From NCBI RefSeq assembly GCF_014529535.1, contig NW_023503493.1:21236001-21300000 (forward strand): a stretch of DNA of 64,000 nt. The letters are read 5' to 3'. The notes under the pieces are model-generated. The model was not told the DNA's origin. It saw nothing but the letters and a program-made list of their open reading frames with translations, and ran no database searches. Below, one piece after another: positions 11,349-33,879 of this stretch. Each line of letters begins with the position of its first letter. Position 1 is the first letter of the stretch. A program made the translations under genes and the position numbers. Origin of the DNA: Bradysia coprophila. Its lineage: Eukaryota > Arthropoda > Insecta > Diptera > Sciaridae.

Positions 11349-11794
11349 GTTGGACTGCAAATTTATTTAGAGTTTACCGTAAAAATTGTGCTATTCTCAC
11401 TAAAAAAAAGTATATTCAACAGAAACACGCTTTCGGCTCTTAAATCTATGTTGACAACCAGAAGGAGAAAAATAAATGTGTTTGAATCCGTCTTCATCAA
11501 CAGAAACGTCAAATGTCAAATGAATCCATCCTCTAAATCTACTCTCTTCTCTCAAATTGTAGTAGAGCACGATAGCCCATGATGTTTGTACACATCAAAA
11601 GTGACAATCTTCTCGACCGACAAGTTGAAGTGAAGTGTGCATATCGGTCTTTTTCATAAAATAAACAAAAAATTGTTGTGATTTATAAACTATGGATTCA
11701 TCAGTCCAATAACTCACATTACTTCAATAAAACCAGCGTGCATTTCATTTGTTTGATCGAAATTTCGAACCGAAACACAAAAATCTAATCAAAA
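11349..11794. promoter_or_regulatory. shared divergent upstream region of Mtr4 and Cpsf160
   Basis: Only 446 bases separate the start codons of the two divergent genes, so both 5' UTRs and core promoters must lie here (or in a short upstream UTR intron of Mtr4). No convincing TATA box or other named core element was identified by eye. The functional overlap of the two products in nuclear RNA 3'-end metabolism makes co-expression plausible; that is inference. Confidence 0.6.
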
Positions 11795-14700
11795 ATGTTT
11801 TCAATTTGCAAACAAACGCATCCTGCCACAGGAATCGAATTCTCTATTACCTGTCGGTTTTTCAACAATTCCGAGGAGAATATAGTGACCGGTGGAGCGA
11901 ATGTATTGAAAGTGTTTCGTATCATTCCTGATGTGGATCCGACCAATACAACGGATAAATTTAGCGGTAATTGTCTCTTCCAATGGCATTGGTCCAATGC
12001 TATTTAAGAATCTGTTACTTCTTTTGGTCCTAACATTTTCACAAAAATCTCATTCTCAGAACTCCGACCACCGAAAATGCGACTCGAATGCATGTGTACA
12101 TACACCCTATACGGCAACATAATGTCACTGCAATCCGTATCGCTAGCCGGTTCACAGCGTGACGCTTTGCTAATTAGTTTTAAAGATGCTAAGCTGTCGG
12201 TTGTTCAACATGATCCCGACACGTTCGAGCTGAAAACGTTATCTTTGCACTACTTCGAGGAGGATGATATCAAGGTTAGCTCCATTTTGTGCACCACTTT
12301 CCTTCGTTCGATCTAAATTTCCTCAATGCAGGGAGGTTGGACGAGTAATTATCATATTCCAATGGTGCGTGTGGATCCAGACAATCGTTGTGCGGTAATG
12401 GTCGCCTATGGGAAGAAATTGGTGGTATTGCCATTTCGGCGAGACAGTTCGTTGGACGAAATTGAATTGCAAGATGTGAAGCCAATGAAAAAGACACCGG
12501 TTCAATTGATTGCGAAGACACCCATATTGGCCTCGTACATCATAACGCTGAAGGATTTGGACGAGAAAATCGACAACGTAAATATCTCACCTCGAAACGT
12601 ACAGTTTTGCTTCGTTTGTAACGCCAGTCTTTTCTAGTTGATTGATATTCAGTTCTTGCATGGATACTATGAGCCAACGCTGTTGATCGTTTACGAACCA
12701 GTTCGAACATTTCCCGGTCGAATAGCGGTTCGAACGGACACTTGCACTATGGTCGCCATTTCACTCAATATTCAACAGCGTGTGCATCCGATTATTTGGA
12801 CCGTATCAGCTTTACCATTCGACTGTTCGCAAGTACTGGCCATCAAAAAACCGATTGGTAACGCTTCCCATCCATTCACATCCCGATCCGCACATTTTCA
12901 ATTCCTTTGGTTCTCAAAATTTCAGGTGGATGTTTAGTGATGTCACACAATGCCTTGATATATTTGAATCAAAGTGTACCTCCATACGGCGTCAGCTTGA
13001 ATAGTATCGCAGACCATAGTACGAGTTTTCCATTGAGTAAGTTGATACAGGCATTCGGATCTATCCTATTTAGAATTGCTTCAAAATTCATTTATTTCAC
13101 TAGAACCACAGAGTGATGTTACCATCAGTTTGGATGCGGCACAGGTTGCATTCATTGATTACGACAAGTTGGTACTATCTCTCAAAGGAGGTGAATTGTA
13201 TGTGCTGACGCTTTGTGCCGATTCCATGAGAAGCGTTCGAAGTTTTCACTTTAGCAAAGCCGCTAGTTCAGTGCTGACTAGTTGCGTAAGTTTTCTATCC
13301 TAAATCTAACTTGAATGCGTTCGTGTTGATGAACTGTCCGCTTTCTGATTTCAGTTAACTATTTGCTGCGAAGAATATCTGTTCCTCGGTTCGCGTCTGG
13401 GCAACTCATTACTCTTGAGATTCACCGAAAAGGATCACAGTACCGTAATAACCATTGACGATACGGATCATACCGAAAAGGAGAAAGAGAAAGGTGCGTC
13501 GATGCCGATAGTTCTCGTCCAGCAATGGAATGATTTGTTTCGTTTACAGATAATCCACGAAAGCGCCTAGAAGAAGAAGAATTGGAGGTGTATGGTAGCG
13601 GTGAGAAAACGTCCGTTCAATTAACCAGTTTTACATTCGAAGTGTGCGACAGTGTGCAAAACATCGCTCCCATCGGCTTTATGACAATTGGGGAAAGATG
13701 TTCGGAGGAGTATGTTAAAACAGAAAATGAGGTCGAGGCCAAAGCTGATTTGGAAGTGGTCACGTCAAGTGGACGAGGGAAAAATGGTGCGCTCTGTGTA
13801 CTGCAGAGTACGATAAAGCCACACATTATCACCAGTTTCAGTTTGTCGGGTAATTGTGACTTAGTTTCAACATTTTTCTATTGAAAATCTCATCCAAATG
13901 TGTATCCAATTAGGGTGTCGCGATGTGTGGACGGTGTTCGATGATCCCAATCAGGATGGCAGTGACAAACATAAATTTATGATTCTTTCTCAAAAATCGT
14001 CTACGATGGTTGGTTGAACATCCACTGTGTGTGTGTTGCTTGGGTATTTCATTTTCACCTTTTTCGTTTCAGATTCTTCAAACGGGCGACGAGATAAATG
14101 AAATCGAAAACACCGGATTTTGTAACAATCAAACGACGATCTACGTGGGAAATCTCGGAAACAATCGTTACATCGCTCAGATTTTGACGAAGAATATACG
14201 ACTGCTGCAGGGTACGCGCCTGCTACAAAACATTCAGATTGACATAGACAGTCCACTGAATTTGGTGTCGATTGTCGATCCGTACATTTGTGTGAAAACG
14301 GAAAGTGGACAGGTTATCACACTTGCTCTGCGAGAAACAAAAGGTGTTCCTAGACTGGCTGTTAACAAGAATACCATCAGTCCGGTAAGTTGCGACTGTG
14401 GTTGTTATGGAACGGAACGTTACTGAAATTTGCATTCATATTTTCTAAAGACACCGGCAGTTGTAGCTATGAGTGCGTACAAGGATGTGTCGGGACTGTT
14501 GACACATAAATTGGAAACGATAAATTTGACCAGCGGAAATGACTTTATGAACACAGGATACATGAAACCGGAACCGAACATGAAAATCGAGGATGAAGAG
14601 GACTTGCTGTACGGCGAAAGTGGAAATGCATTCAAAGTAACGAGTGTAAGTGGACCTCGAATGGTTTTTAGCATTTTGTTTCGTCTTCAATTTTTTGCAT

Positions 14701-17346
14701 CATTTTAGATTGTGGATTTAGCTATTCCGTCGAAAACCAAACGTTCGGACTGGTGGCGCCGATTAATTCAGACAAATAAACCGACCTATTGGTTGTTCGT
14801 AACGCGCACCAACGGCAATTTAGAGATCTATTTCATGCCAGATATGAAATTGGTGTACATTGTGAATAACGTTGGTAATGGTAACAAGGTAAATTTCACT
14901 TGGTTCACCAAGGTCCACTTAGTACGTATTCTTTGTCTGTACTCCCTGCAACTAATTTACAGGTTTTGAGCGATTCAATGGAATTTGTACCGCTGTCTTT
15001 CGGGGCTGACGATGTCATTCATGGCGACATTTCCTCGCAAAATTTCAGTTCAAATGTAAATGCGGGATTCGTTAAAGAAATTCTGATGGTCGGACTCGGT
15101 AACAGGGGATCGAGACCGACATTGTTCGTTCGCACTGAAACTGACATATTAATTTACCGAGTGAGTGAAACGGAAATTGAATTCTGGCTTCTCAAAACTA
15201 ACGCAAACTTATGTTCTATTAGGTGTACCGGTATTGTCGCGGTCATTTGAAGATCCGCTTCCGTAAACTCAATCACAGCATTTTGATACCGAAACCAAAG
15301 ATTTCTGAAGAGGAACCGGACGAAGAATCTTTAGACACGAATGTGGCCAAGATGCGATACTTTCGTAAGTAATTTTTTTACAGGTCATTTCATTCGTGAC
15401 ATTCGGATAGTGTAGTCATCATAGTGCTGATATTCACTCAATCGGCTCGTTGCTTTCCAGAAAATATATCCGCTCACAACGGAGTATTAATTTGCGGCGA
15501 TAGGCCCTACATGGTGCTGTTAAGTGCTAGAGGAGAGCTCAGAACGCACAGCTTTTTCGGTTCGACCATAATGCGCAGTTTCGCCTCGTTCAATAATGTC
15601 AACTGTCCGAACGGTTTGATTTATTTCGATGAACAGAACGAACTGCAAATTGCCATTTTCCCATCGTATCTGTCGTACGATGCCCAATGGCCAATTAGAA
15701 AGGTGCCGCTTCGTTGCACACCGACATTTATCACTTATCACAAGGAGAGTAAAGTTTACTGCTTGGTAACGGACACAGAAGAGGCGAGCACTAAATATTA
15801 TCGGTTCAATGGCGAAGATAAAGAATTGACCGAGGAGAGTAAAGGGGAACGGTTCATCTATCCTTCCGTGAGTAAATTCCAGGTAGTTCTGGTATCACCG
15901 ACGACATGGGAAGTGGTACCAAAAACTTCCATCGAACTGGAAGAGTGGGAACATGTCATTTCCTTCAAAAATGTTCACTTGGCCTATGAGGGAACGAGGT
16001 AAAACGGAGCCACCAACTATATAGCCTGGACCAACTGAAAATTCAATGTAATTTTTTTCCAGGTCCGGTTTCAAGGAGTATATCTGCGTTGGTACGAACT
16101 ACAATTACAGCGAGGACATTACATCACGTGGACGTGTACGTTTTTCTAGTTTTATTATGATCGCCGTTTGATGAAACAAAACGAATTCTTCTTTCAGATT
16201 CTGCTATACGATATTATTCAAGTCGTGCCAGAACCAGACGCACCACTCACATGTTTCAAGTTGAAAGAAGTTTACATCAAGGAACAAAAAGGTCCAGTGT
16301 CGGCTATCACTCACGTGCTTGGCTTTTTGGTTACAGCGGTTGGACAGAAGGTAATTTCGCTGAACTCTGATGCGCATATGACAAATTTTAACCGGAATCT
16401 CATCCCTTCCCTAAAAGATCTACCTCTGGCAATTGAAAGACAATGACCTGATCGGCGTCGCCTTTATCGACACTAACATCTACGTGCATCAGATGGTCTC
16501 AATCAAATCATTGATTTTAGTCGCCGATGTGTACAAATCGATAAATTTGTTACGATTCCAAGAGGAATATCGAACATTGTCTCTTGTATCAAGGGACTAC
16601 AATTTGCTGAACGTTTTGAATGTTGAATTTATGGTCGACAATACGAATCTGGGATTTCTTTCCATGGACACCAGTGAAAATTTGATCATCTACATGTACC
16701 AACCGGAATCGAGGGATTCATTCGGAGGTAAAGATAGAGATTAGTTGTTAAAGTAGAAGTGACGACGACATTTTTGCTGCCGGTTTGGAGTTTTTTCGTT
16801 TCAAAGAATTATCGAATTTTGTTTCCAGGACAAAAACTGCTAAGAAAAGCTGACTATCACATAGGCCAAAAAGTGAATGCCATGTTCAGGATTCAATGCA
16901 ACAATTCGATGATAGGCCAATGGAACTATGGGAACGATACCAAACACACCACATTTTTCGGTATGTCTCGACAAATTCATAAATCACCGAAAACCGAGGT
17001 AAAAAAAAACAATTCTTTTCCAATTACAGCAACATTGGATGGAGGTCTGGGCTATTGCGTTCCACTGCCGGAGAAAACATACCGTCGCTTGCTGATGCTG
17101 CAAAATGTCCTTCTCACGCACCTTGAACATTTATGTGGACTAAACCCGAAAACATTCCGAACAATCAAAAGCCAACATCGGGCCAATATGAATCCGTCTC
17201 GCTGTGTTGTTGATGGTGATTTGGTTTGGTCATTTTTGAATTTGCCGCTGAACGAGAAACAAGAAGTGTCGAAGAAAATTGGCACAAAGATCAGCGAAAT
17301 TTACTCGGATTTGTTGGAAATTGAATACATGACGTCAAGCTTTTGA
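11795..17346 (+). CDS. Cpsf160: Cleavage and polyadenylation specificity factor 160 kDa subunit (CPSF1)
   Basis: Scaffold subunit of CPSF; with WDR33 and CPSF30 it positions the complex on the AAUAAA signal of pre-mRNA in the nucleus. Twenty exons, all GT-AG: 11795-11966, 12060-12274, 12332-12577, 12638-12857, 12926-13036, 13104-13285, 13355-13493, 13550-13849, 13914-14008, 14073-14384, 14451-14645, 14709-14888, 14963-15160, 15223-15364, 15461-15998, 16063-16135, 16198-16350, 16418-16727, 16829-16960, 17030-17346. The sum is 4230 nt, 1409 aa; fly and human proteins are about 1440-1455. The N terminus [36 protein letters not shown] and [15 protein letters not shown] match the MMS1-type beta-propeller half. 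The C-terminal CPSF_A domain starts roughly at residue 1030 ([41 protein letters not shown]). Introns are short (about 55-100 bases). No disruption was seen. Confidence 0.96.
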
Positions 17347-17402
17347 GTGGACGACTCGAGTTTAGTGAAACTTTATGTTTATTACAATTGTGTAAGAGAT
17401 GA

Positions 17403-17408
17403 ATTAAA
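17403..17408 (+). terminator. variant polyadenylation hexamer ATTAAA for Cpsf160
   Basis: ATTAAA lies 57 bases after the Cpsf160 stop codon and is followed within 60 bases by T-rich DNA. It is the commonest variant of the canonical signal; no AATAAA is closer. Confidence 0.5.
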
Positions 17409-18125
17409 TTGTGAAAACTGGTCGTTTTTCTTCTATCGTTTAAAGGCATGAGTGTCTCTGATTTTGTTATTCGTTTATCGACAGTCAACGACAAATATAA
17501 GCGGTGAGTTGTAACATGTTATGTACAGTGATCTTATACTATAAAATGCACGTTAAAACAAGTGAAGTAAAAGACTTCGCATCTATGTCTTCAAAGTTGT
17601 TTCACCAGAAGAAGTAATTTACCCGATACGCTATACAGACAGCTGAAGATGTCAAAGAATTGTTTGACCTGAAATTTCAGAGCAAGTCAAGTTTTTGCTT
17701 TGACACGTTTTAAGGTCATTTCAGGTCAGAATTCATAATCAGGTTGACCTGAACTTTTCTGTGTCTTAGATAATTCTTCCTGTATTGTTAGAACGATAAA
17801 AATGAGAGAGGTGATAAATGGTGGCGCTGATACTAATTGGCACCCAGAAATGTATAAAAATGACAGCGTAACCATGCCATCTCTCTCAAAGTGTAATTTA
17901 AAATTTTTGCATAAGACAGACAAAAATTCATAGCAGTTCTTATGAATAAAGATAAACCGATAAACGTGTTCACCGACATGAAATAGATAGTTATCAAGAA
18001 CTTTGCGGAAATGACATTATAATTTATAAGTCAACGTATAAGCTGGAAATTATAAGACATCCATACCGTCTTATACGAACTGCTTCATTTTATCCAGATT
18101 TTTTTTTTATGATGTTTTTTGGATT
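17409..18125. other. intergenic DNA with AGGTCA/TGACCT cluster (copy 3)
   Basis: No gene was recognised. At 17665-17752, two TGACCT and two AGGTCA words occur with the TTGACCTGAAATTTCAG context also found in copy 2. The rest is AT-rich filler between Cpsf160 and the fold-back element. Confidence 0.55.
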
Positions 18126-20165
18126 CACTGACAAAAATGAGTTGAAAATCTTACCTGTTGCTGGTAACTTCGTCTCCAGGTAATCTATTATATATGTTAC
18201 CACTGTATTTTTCATATGGAGAGCTACAACTGTGGCAGCTCACGGTGGGGCTGAACGAATTTTAAATAAAAGTGTAAGTTCACATCCCGGGTTTTTTCAT
18301 AAGTAAGTTGGGGCAGGGAAGTGCTATTGAAGTATTGAAGTAAACAAGTTTTAGAAAAATCCCCTGAGCTGTTTCTGAGAACCATCAGAGTCAGACAGGG
18401 CTTGTGAAACACTGAGGATTTAAGACTGGCATTGGAATTGATAGAGCGACTTACAGTGCAAAAATTATTGCTCTCGACATTTTCTTCATGGAGCACGAAG
18501 TAACTTCCACACGAAGTAACTGAGGAAGCCTCTGAATGGTAATCCCAGACTAGTTTTGAAAACGCTTTCGAATAGCAAAACAAATATTTTTTGAATCGAA
18601 GTTTTCTGTTACATTTTCAGAAATCGTACTTTAAGCTACCCTCGGTAAACTTTGGCCGCTTCTATACCTTTCTGGTAGGATTTTTGCATATCAATGTGAT
18701 GCTTTTGTGATAGCCTGGGGTCTTACCTTTACAACGATACCAAATATGCCATGCTTGATCCTGTACAAGAAATGTTGATGAAAGAGATTTGCGTCGAGGT
18801 CGTTCTACTCACAAATCTAGAGCTATCTAGATAAAATTATCTATTTTCAAGATGATATTGCCATTTGAGGTCTTTTTCAGATCTATCGATCATTGCGAAA
18901 ACACCGCAGCCGAAATCAAGTCACGGAACAACATCATCCACAAACTATGTGGAACCACTTGGGGTGCAGATGCTGAATCACTGAGAACGACGTCGCTCGC
19001 ACTCGTCTTTTCTACTGCTGAATATTGTTTACCAGTCTGGCTGAATAGCACACACACGAACAAAATCGACGTTCAGATCAACGATACGCTAAGAACGATC
19101 AGTGGAACGGTAAAATCAACGCCTACAGAATGGCTTCCGGTGCTAGCAAATATAGCTCCTCCGCACATTCGACGACAACAAGCTCTGCTGAAACAGTACC
19201 GAAAAATCCAACAAAACAATCGCCTGCCTATTCACCAAGACATGGATTTGATTCGGTCACACAGACTAGTATCCAGAAAACCGTCGCTAACGGCAGCAGC
19301 CAGCATCGATCAAGATCAGTTTAATGCAATGGACGTTTGGTATAATGAATGGCACAACGACAACAGCGACTCAAACAACCTGATCAACGATCCGTCTATC
19401 CGAGTGCCTGGCTTTCACTTCCCTAGAAAAGAATGGGTCACGTTAAACCGCATGAGATATCCGCACGGGATATGTGGCTATCATATGCACAAATGGGGAC
19501 GAGTTGACAGTCCGGAGTGCGATTGTGGAGCTGCAATTCAAACAATGACCCACATTGCAACTGAATGCCCTCTACGAGCATACTTCAACAGCATCGGAGA
19601 TGTGCATGAAGCGACGCCTGACGTCCAAGAATGGCTCTATGGACTTGATTTCAGATTGTGATAATAGATTTTCCTACTGACGAATGTAAATTAACTGTGA
19701 TATTTGTATAGTCATCTTTGTACGAACGCGTACGCTAAATAAATAAGTCAACATTTCTTGTACAGGATCAAGCATGGCATAGTTGTAAAGGTAAGACCCC
19801 AGGCTATCACATGAGCATTACATTGATATTGATTGACTTTCGGCTGCTATTGCTCTATGAAGAAAATGTCAAGAGCAATAATTTTTACACTGAGAATTTG
19901 TCAATTCCAATGTCAGTCTTAAGTCCTCAGTGTTTCACAAGCCCTGGCTGACGCTGATGCTGTGTCTCAGAAATAGCTCAGGGGATTTTGCTAAAACTTG
20001 TTTACTTGAGTAGCACTTCCGTCCCCCAACTCACTTAAAAAAAACCTGGAATGTTAACTTACACTTTTATTTAAAGTTCTTTCAGCCCCACCGTGAGTTG
20101 TTGTAGGTTACCTGGAAACAAAGTTACCTGCAACAGGTAAGATTTTCAACTAATTTTTGTCAGTG
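18126..20165. mobile_element. 2-kb fold-back DNA element with long inverted arms
   Basis: The left end CACTGACAAAAATGAGTTGA and the right end, which reads ...TTTTTGTCAGTG, are inverted copies. Homology continues through the arms: left 18126-18777, right 19749-20165. Matching landmarks are CTTACCTGTTGC, GGGGCTGA, AAGTGTAAGTT, GGGCTTGTGAAACACTGAGGA and GGCATGCTTGATCCTGTACA. The left arm is longer because about 180 bases (near 18540-18720) are absent from the right arm. The middle contains the 3' part of a LINE. No transposase is recognisable. A diverged relative of the inner left arm lies at 45440-45660. Terminal CACTG could suggest CACTA-like or other families, but no clear target duplication was seen, so the superfamily stays open. 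Confidence 0.8.
18852..19661 (+). pseudogene. LINE reverse-transcriptase C-terminal fragment inside the fold-back element
   Basis: An intact 269-codon frame encodes only the tail of a non-LTR retrotransposon reverse transcriptase. It contains the RNNIIHKLCGTTWGA block, LALVFSTAEYCLPVW and a WLPVLANIAPPH(I/L)RR block. It ends with the CDCGA...THIATECP zinc-knuckle-like end typical of jockey/CR1-type insect LINEs. There is no palm domain and no endonuclease. The first residues (to about 18890) are probably flanking sequence, not LINE. Its 3' side ends AAATAAATAA just before the right inverted arm at 19749. It is probably a truncated insertion into the fold-back element. The open frame reflects recent insertion rather than function. 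Confidence 0.8.
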
Positions 20166-30284
<10,119 letters not shown>

Positions 30285-31123
30285 CAATTAGTTTACCGAT
30301 TAGTTTAGACAAAACAAAATGTGAACTTTTCTTTTCTCTTTAAATTTTAATTGAAAATCGACAATTTTTCATTCTTCCGGAATGTACAAATGTAAAATTT
30401 TTCTTCCGCGCGTACGATTAGGAAATGGAAATTTGTTCACAAGAAGACTTAGGAAGAAAACTTTAACAAAATTTGTTTTTGTGGGATATCGGTTCGTTAA
30501 TCATTTTTTTTTTCTCGTTTCGTTTCGTATTTAGCATCCTATAATTCCACACACATATTACACACTTAACAACACACACGAGATTCGCTTGCATTCGCAT
30601 GCACATCAGCTGTCTGTTTTTTTTCTTCTTAAAATGAATGAACCAAGATTGGTAAAAATATTTATTTTGTGATTTTAGTATTTTTTTAAACTTCAAATTA
30701 GATTTTTTTTTAAGAAAATAATTTACGAATTTTACTTGTAAAAAACCCGTAAGAGAATTCAAACTGTACAACTTCATTATTGTGCGAGAATGAGAGCTAG
30801 AGCATTAAATAGTTTTAGTAGAGAAATTGAAGAAAAAAATTTAATTTAAAAACAAAAAAGAAATAAAAAAAAAATCAGAAAAATATGAAAAAATCTAAGA
30901 ATTATATTTGAAGTACACATAATTTTGTAAAACTTAGCGATGATAAGGAAAGAAAAAATTAAAAGAAAGAAAGAAAATTAATATGGTTTCCGTATGTATG
31001 CATTGCCGTGTTAAATACAACAACAAAAACAAAAACTGAGTATACAAAACTTAGGTTTTCAATGTTAATTTAACAAGAACCTTGTACCTTTTGCAAACGA
31101 AAACATTAAAGAAAATTAATAAA
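30285..31123 (+). terminator. lid 3' UTR with two polyadenylation hexamers
   Basis: AATAAA occurs at 30862-30867 and at 31118-31123, both in very A-rich context after the lid stop codon. They would give 3' UTRs of about 0.6 and 0.85 kb. The stretch contains long T- and A-runs but no ORF of interest. The next repeat begins only 55 bases beyond the second signal. Confidence 0.55.
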
Positions 31124-31177
31124 AAAAATTAATTCCATTGTTGTTTCTCATCAAAATCGTCGACATCAATATCATCA

Positions 31178-31580
31178 AAATCAGTCTATAAATTTTCTAA
31201 TCCTCAGGAGACCCAGTGCTTTCATGCCAACAAGAATTGGAATTCGACTTTCCAATTGCACCGGTTCTGACAGTTTTGAGTCAAAGCAACGTTTTCTGTA
31301 GGTTAAAAACCACCAATTTCAAAAAAAATTATTTCTGGCTATTAATGACCACCGAAAAATATCACTTTTATAAACATATCTCAATAGCTTTCAGGGAAAT
31401 TTTTTTATAGAAATCAGTTTACATTTGGTGAAAATATTTCGAAAAGTCACAAATGTGCAACGCAACTAACCGCCGACTTCTTCGAACACACAAGTCACAC
31501 TTCGCAGGCTAAAAATTCCAATTCTTGTTGGCATGAAAGCACTGGGTCTCCTGGGTATTAGAAAATTTGTAGACTGATTT
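31178..31580. mobile_element. 403-bp element with ~68-bp terminal inverted repeats
   Basis: The left end AAATCAGTCTATAAATTTTC and the right end GAAAATTTGTAGACTGATTT pair. The match runs inward through GGAGACCCAGTGCTTTCATG / CATGAAAGCACTGGGTCTCC and CCAACAAGAATTGGAATT. The interior has no coding capacity. No clear target duplication is seen. It is a MITE-like non-autonomous DNA transposon. The following 31581-32077 holds no gene; it includes three CTCGCCCAT words near 31927-31951. Confidence 0.85.
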
Positions 31581-32077
31581 GTTACCGCAAAACATAGCCA
31601 ACACAGCTCACTTTATGCCTCAGAAATGACGAAATTTGTAACACAACTAACCCTGGAATTACCTACTATGTTCGTCATTGCTGAAAAATCCGCTGAAATC
31701 CCATTTTAGAGTCTCTAACATTCTTGGCCACACACAACACCCTCGGGATGCCATTTCCAACTTTTTACCTCATTAAACAATAGTTATGTCTCACTTCGTT
31801 CAGGCTACAATTCGCAAAATTACCTAAAATCTACCGTCCACAACATTCGTAATCAACTTGTCATGCTGGGGCCTAAATTACGAGAAAAAATGAAATTTAT
31901 GCCCAAGTCTAAACGGTTATTCACATCTCGCCCATCTCGCCCATCTCGCCCTTATTGAAATTTCCTTTTTTCAACAAAAGGCCGTTGAAAATACTAAGAT
32001 CGATATTAGTAACAGATTCGATAAATTTAAATTTAAATAAACTTACCATTTTGGATAACGTTTATTCCAATTGTTTA

Positions 32078-33016
32078 GAGGGATTCTTTAGAAAATCCAC
32101 CTATCAAAATCGGACCCATTTCGTCTGGGATGGATATATACATGGTTTGAAAGGTCTTTGCCAGTAGACCCTAAAACAGGCCTCACACAGTCTCGAGCCA
32201 CACCTGGTTGCTGGTGGAAGATCTCCGAAGTTGGATAAATAGTCTTTTTTATCCGAATTTTTTAGACGTTATAAATGGACGTTCCGGTTGAGAGTGGGCT
32301 CGTTGGAAAGCTGAGATCAAGTACTTTTGGGTCATGCCTAGTTTGATTAGATTCATTGATATATGTTTGCAAAAAATGCAAGAAAATTTTTCGAAATCTG
32401 TGTGAACTTTAGACAGGTCTGGGCTGGTACTGATGACGCTTAATGTGAACCTAACAAGCTAGTTGTAACATACATTGTCTCAGCTTTCCGTTGATACCTC
32501 ATTTGTAGTGCTGGTGATTGCTGACATAACAGAACTTTATGTTAGTACAACCGCTACTCGTAAAACTCGCCAGCAATCACCAGCACTGCGAATGAAGTAT
32601 CAATGCAAAGCTTAGACAATGTATGTTACGACTAGCATCTTAGGTTCACATTAAGCGTCATCAGTATCAGCCCAGACCTGTATAAAGTTCACATAGATTT
32701 TGAAAAAAATTCTTGCATTTTTTGCAAACATATATCAATGAATCTAATCAAACTAGGCATGACCCGAAAGTACTTGAGCTCAACTTTCCAACGAGCCCAC
32801 TCTCACCCGGAACGATCATTTATAACGGCCTAAGATTTCGGATAAAAAACACTATTTTTCCAACTTCGGAGATCTTCCACCAGCAACCAGGTGTGGCTCG
32901 AGAATGTGTGAGGCCTGTTTGAAGGTCTACTGGCAAAGACCTTTCAAACCATGTATATATCCATCCCAGACGAAATAGGTCCGATTTTGATAGGTGGATT
33001 TTCAAAAGAATCCCTC
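32078..33016. mobile_element. 939-bp near-perfect palindrome (fold-back element) with TTA target duplication
   Basis: The left arm, 32078-32523, and right arm, 32571-33016, are inverted copies. They are symmetrical about 32547, with no net length difference and a 47-base loop. By eye, identity is above 90%. Matched landmarks are GAGGGATTCTTT/AGAATCCCTC at the ends, CAAAATCGGACC, CCACCTGGTTGCTGGTGGAA, TTCCGGNNGAGAGTGGGCTCGTTGG and AGTGCTGGTGATTGCTG next to the loop. Both outer edges are flanked by TTA (32075-32077 and 33017-33019), consistent with a 3-bp target duplication as in PIF/Harbinger-type elements. No transposase is encoded. Transcription across it would give a hairpin of about 446 base pairs. 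Confidence 0.88.
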
Positions 33017-33019
33017 TTA

Positions 33020-33871
33020 TTCTTTAAAATAAAAATTGTGTTAACTATGCAAAACCGAATTAACTGCTCCCGCCAATTTGAAACGCTTATAATATAATAA
33101 TTTATTTATTGTATCATCATATTTTGTTCATGTTGTCAAAGATTAACATGGTTTTTTAATTAAATTAAATTAAAGTTAGTTGGTTGGTTGTTACATCCTT
33201 TTTAAATCATAATCTCTTCTGTTTTATTTACCATTTTCTTTTAAGTTTAGTTTTCCTCTGTTTTAAATGTATTTTTTTACTTTTGAATTTATCACGTTAA
33301 ATACTAAAATAAATTATCACATTCACTTATACATCTAAATATATATATAATTTATATCTAATATATATTATACTGTGAAAACCTGCTCTCTTTTTTAAAT
33401 GGTATAAAATTATAGAATTTTTCTCGACTAAACCTCATTGCTAAGTTACTGTTCTGCAATGGTTTATGTTATGTATATATAGTATAATATTCTATAGAAA
33501 CTGAATATTATCAATGTGTATAATGTGTACACAATATAATAGAAAGAAGGAGAGAAAAAAAGATTTACGATTATGTATGAAGCAGACAAGATAATGTTTT
33601 CAGTGTTTTTGTTATTCTCGTAGCTTACATCCTGAAACTGTTGCAATGAACACTTTAAATTTGTGTGTCTGTAAGTTTAATCGAAAATCTTTCGTTTTAG
33701 GTACATTTATCGGTTAAATAGAGAAAAAATGGCAGTGAATTTGATCAACCAATGAAACACAGGATCACAATTTGTTCAGCAATCATTTTACTTAATTATT
33801 AATATTTTTTTAAATAAATTACTAATTTAACAGTTTCTCTGAGTGATAGTGGAGTTCGTCGATTTAAAACG
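33020..33871. other. AT-rich intergenic DNA
   Basis: Very AT-rich sequence with TATATA runs (33340-33370) and no recognisable gene or repeat structure. It separates the palindrome from the hAT-type element. Confidence 0.6.
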
Positions 33872-33879
33872 GTTCTACC

